Below are positions 63,749-64,000 of a DNA stretch of 64,000 nt, piece after piece. A program made the translations under genes and the position numbers. Origin of the DNA: Proteobacteria bacterium UBA981 (GTDB lineage: Bacteria; Pseudomonadota; Gammaproteobacteria; Ga0077536); the NCBI GenBank assembly GCA_002292285.1, contig DBBP01000023.1, positions 62,001-126,000 on the forward strand. Direction: 5' to 3'. A model generated the notes under the pieces. It worked only from the letters and a program-made list of their open reading frames with translations, was not told the DNA's origin and did no database searches. Position 1 is the stretch's first letter, and the number at the start of each line of letters is the position of its first letter.

Positions 63749-64000
63749 TCAGCGTGTTCGGTAGAGCGTAGGGTCGGACACAGCGGCATCGATAAACCCC
63801 TGACGACGCAACGCACACGCATCGCAGCGATTGCAGGCGTGACCCGCAGCGTCGGGATCGTAGCAACTTGTCGTGAGGCCATAGTCGATCCCGAGCAACA
63901 TGCCGCGCTGAATAATCTCAGCTTTCGTCCAATTAATGAGCGGGGCTTGTATGGTCACTGACGCACCGCTGGTGGTCGCCTTGGTCGCAACTGCTGCAAG
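63749..64000 (-). CDS. queC: 7-cyano-7-deazaguanine synthase QueC, C-terminal part
   Basis: Makes the nucleobase preQ0 for queuosine. Only the last 84 codons lie in the window; the 5' part is beyond the right edge. The segment has the family pattern IQAPLINWTKAEIIQRG and the zinc-binding cysteines in TTSCYDPDAAGHACNRCDAC, followed by ALRRQGFIDA. It converges on the transglycosylase gene, 29 bases apart. The window also encodes queG, the last enzyme of this pathway. Confidence 0.93.
   Translation of the reverse strand, partial: LAAVATKATTSGASVTIQAPLINWTKAEIIQRGMLLGIDYGLTTSCYDPDAAGHACNRCDACALRRQGFIDAAVSDPTLYRTR

Noticed and set aside
1..64000. CRISPR arrays, insertion sequences, phage genes, tRNA or rRNA genes
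   Set aside because: Reading through the window I saw no regularly spaced repeats, transposase or integrase motifs, terminal inverted repeats, tRNA-like cloverleafs or rRNA sequence.

Overview
This is about 64 kb of gammaproteobacterial chromosome, probably from a lineage outside the Enterobacterales, possibly an uncultured aquatic one. The clade call rests on gene order: pepA-holC-valS, rlmN-pilF-rodZ-hisS-yfgM-bamB-der, dapA-bamC, kdsD-lptCAB-rpoN-hpf-ptsN-rapZ-npr, polA-DUF2782-thrB and iscR-suf. Base composition is moderately GC-rich and even. I see no rRNA, tRNA, insertion sequence, phage, integron or CRISPR array. The window is almost entirely housekeeping genes.

Layout. 1-7.6 kb: an interrupted alpha/beta hydrolase, an RDD membrane protein, lptG, pepA, holC and a valS with a fused N-terminal extension. 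7.6-15.0 kb: a DUF2970 protein, cysE, then an iscR-led SUF iron-sulfur operon (A-type carrier, sufB, sufC, sufD, sufS, sufT) behind two tandem IscR-type operators. 15.1-23.0 kb: ndk, rlmN, pilF, rodZ-like, hisS, yfgM, bamB, der. 23-29 kb: a metallo-beta-lactamase-fold protein, bamC and dapA (minus); gcvR-like and phoH (plus); a PerM-type permease (minus). 29.4-33.6 kb: an orphan ParA, queG, and a two-domain acyltransferase/hydrolase. 33.8-37.7 kb: rpe, gph, trpG, trpD, trpC. 37.7-41.1 kb: a VOC protein, a class II aldolase and ilvA (minus), then rpiA. 41.2-44.9 kb: hisA-hisF-hisI-hisE-tatA-tatB-tatC (minus). 45.1-49.3 kb: polA (minus), a DUF2782 protein and thrB (plus). 49.4-60.4 kb: a long minus-strand block from a sodium/calcium antiporter through kdsD, lptC, lptA, lptB, rpoN, hpf, ptsN, rapZ, npr and ptsI to mgtE. 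60.7-64 kb: murU-like, a lytic transglycosylase with two solute-binding domains, and the 3' end of queC running off the right edge.

The main functional themes are envelope biogenesis (LptG, LptA, LptB, LptC, KdsD, BamB, BamC, YfgM, RodZ, MltF, MurU), iron-sulfur assembly under IscR control, amino-acid synthesis (Trp, His, Lys, Thr/Ile, Cys), the nitrogen-PTS phosphorelay, and queuosine synthesis.

I did not find a clear new defence or mobile system. The most notable signals are subtler. Several conserved clusters each lack one expected member at the usual place (lptF, ispG, trpE, kdsC). Two minus-strand, coding-like fragments have no start codon (33.56-33.86 kb and 49.40-49.57 kb). There are unusual domain combinations (ValS extension, acyltransferase-hydrolase, tandem-SBP MltF). 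One hydrolase gene is broken by a single in-frame TGA.
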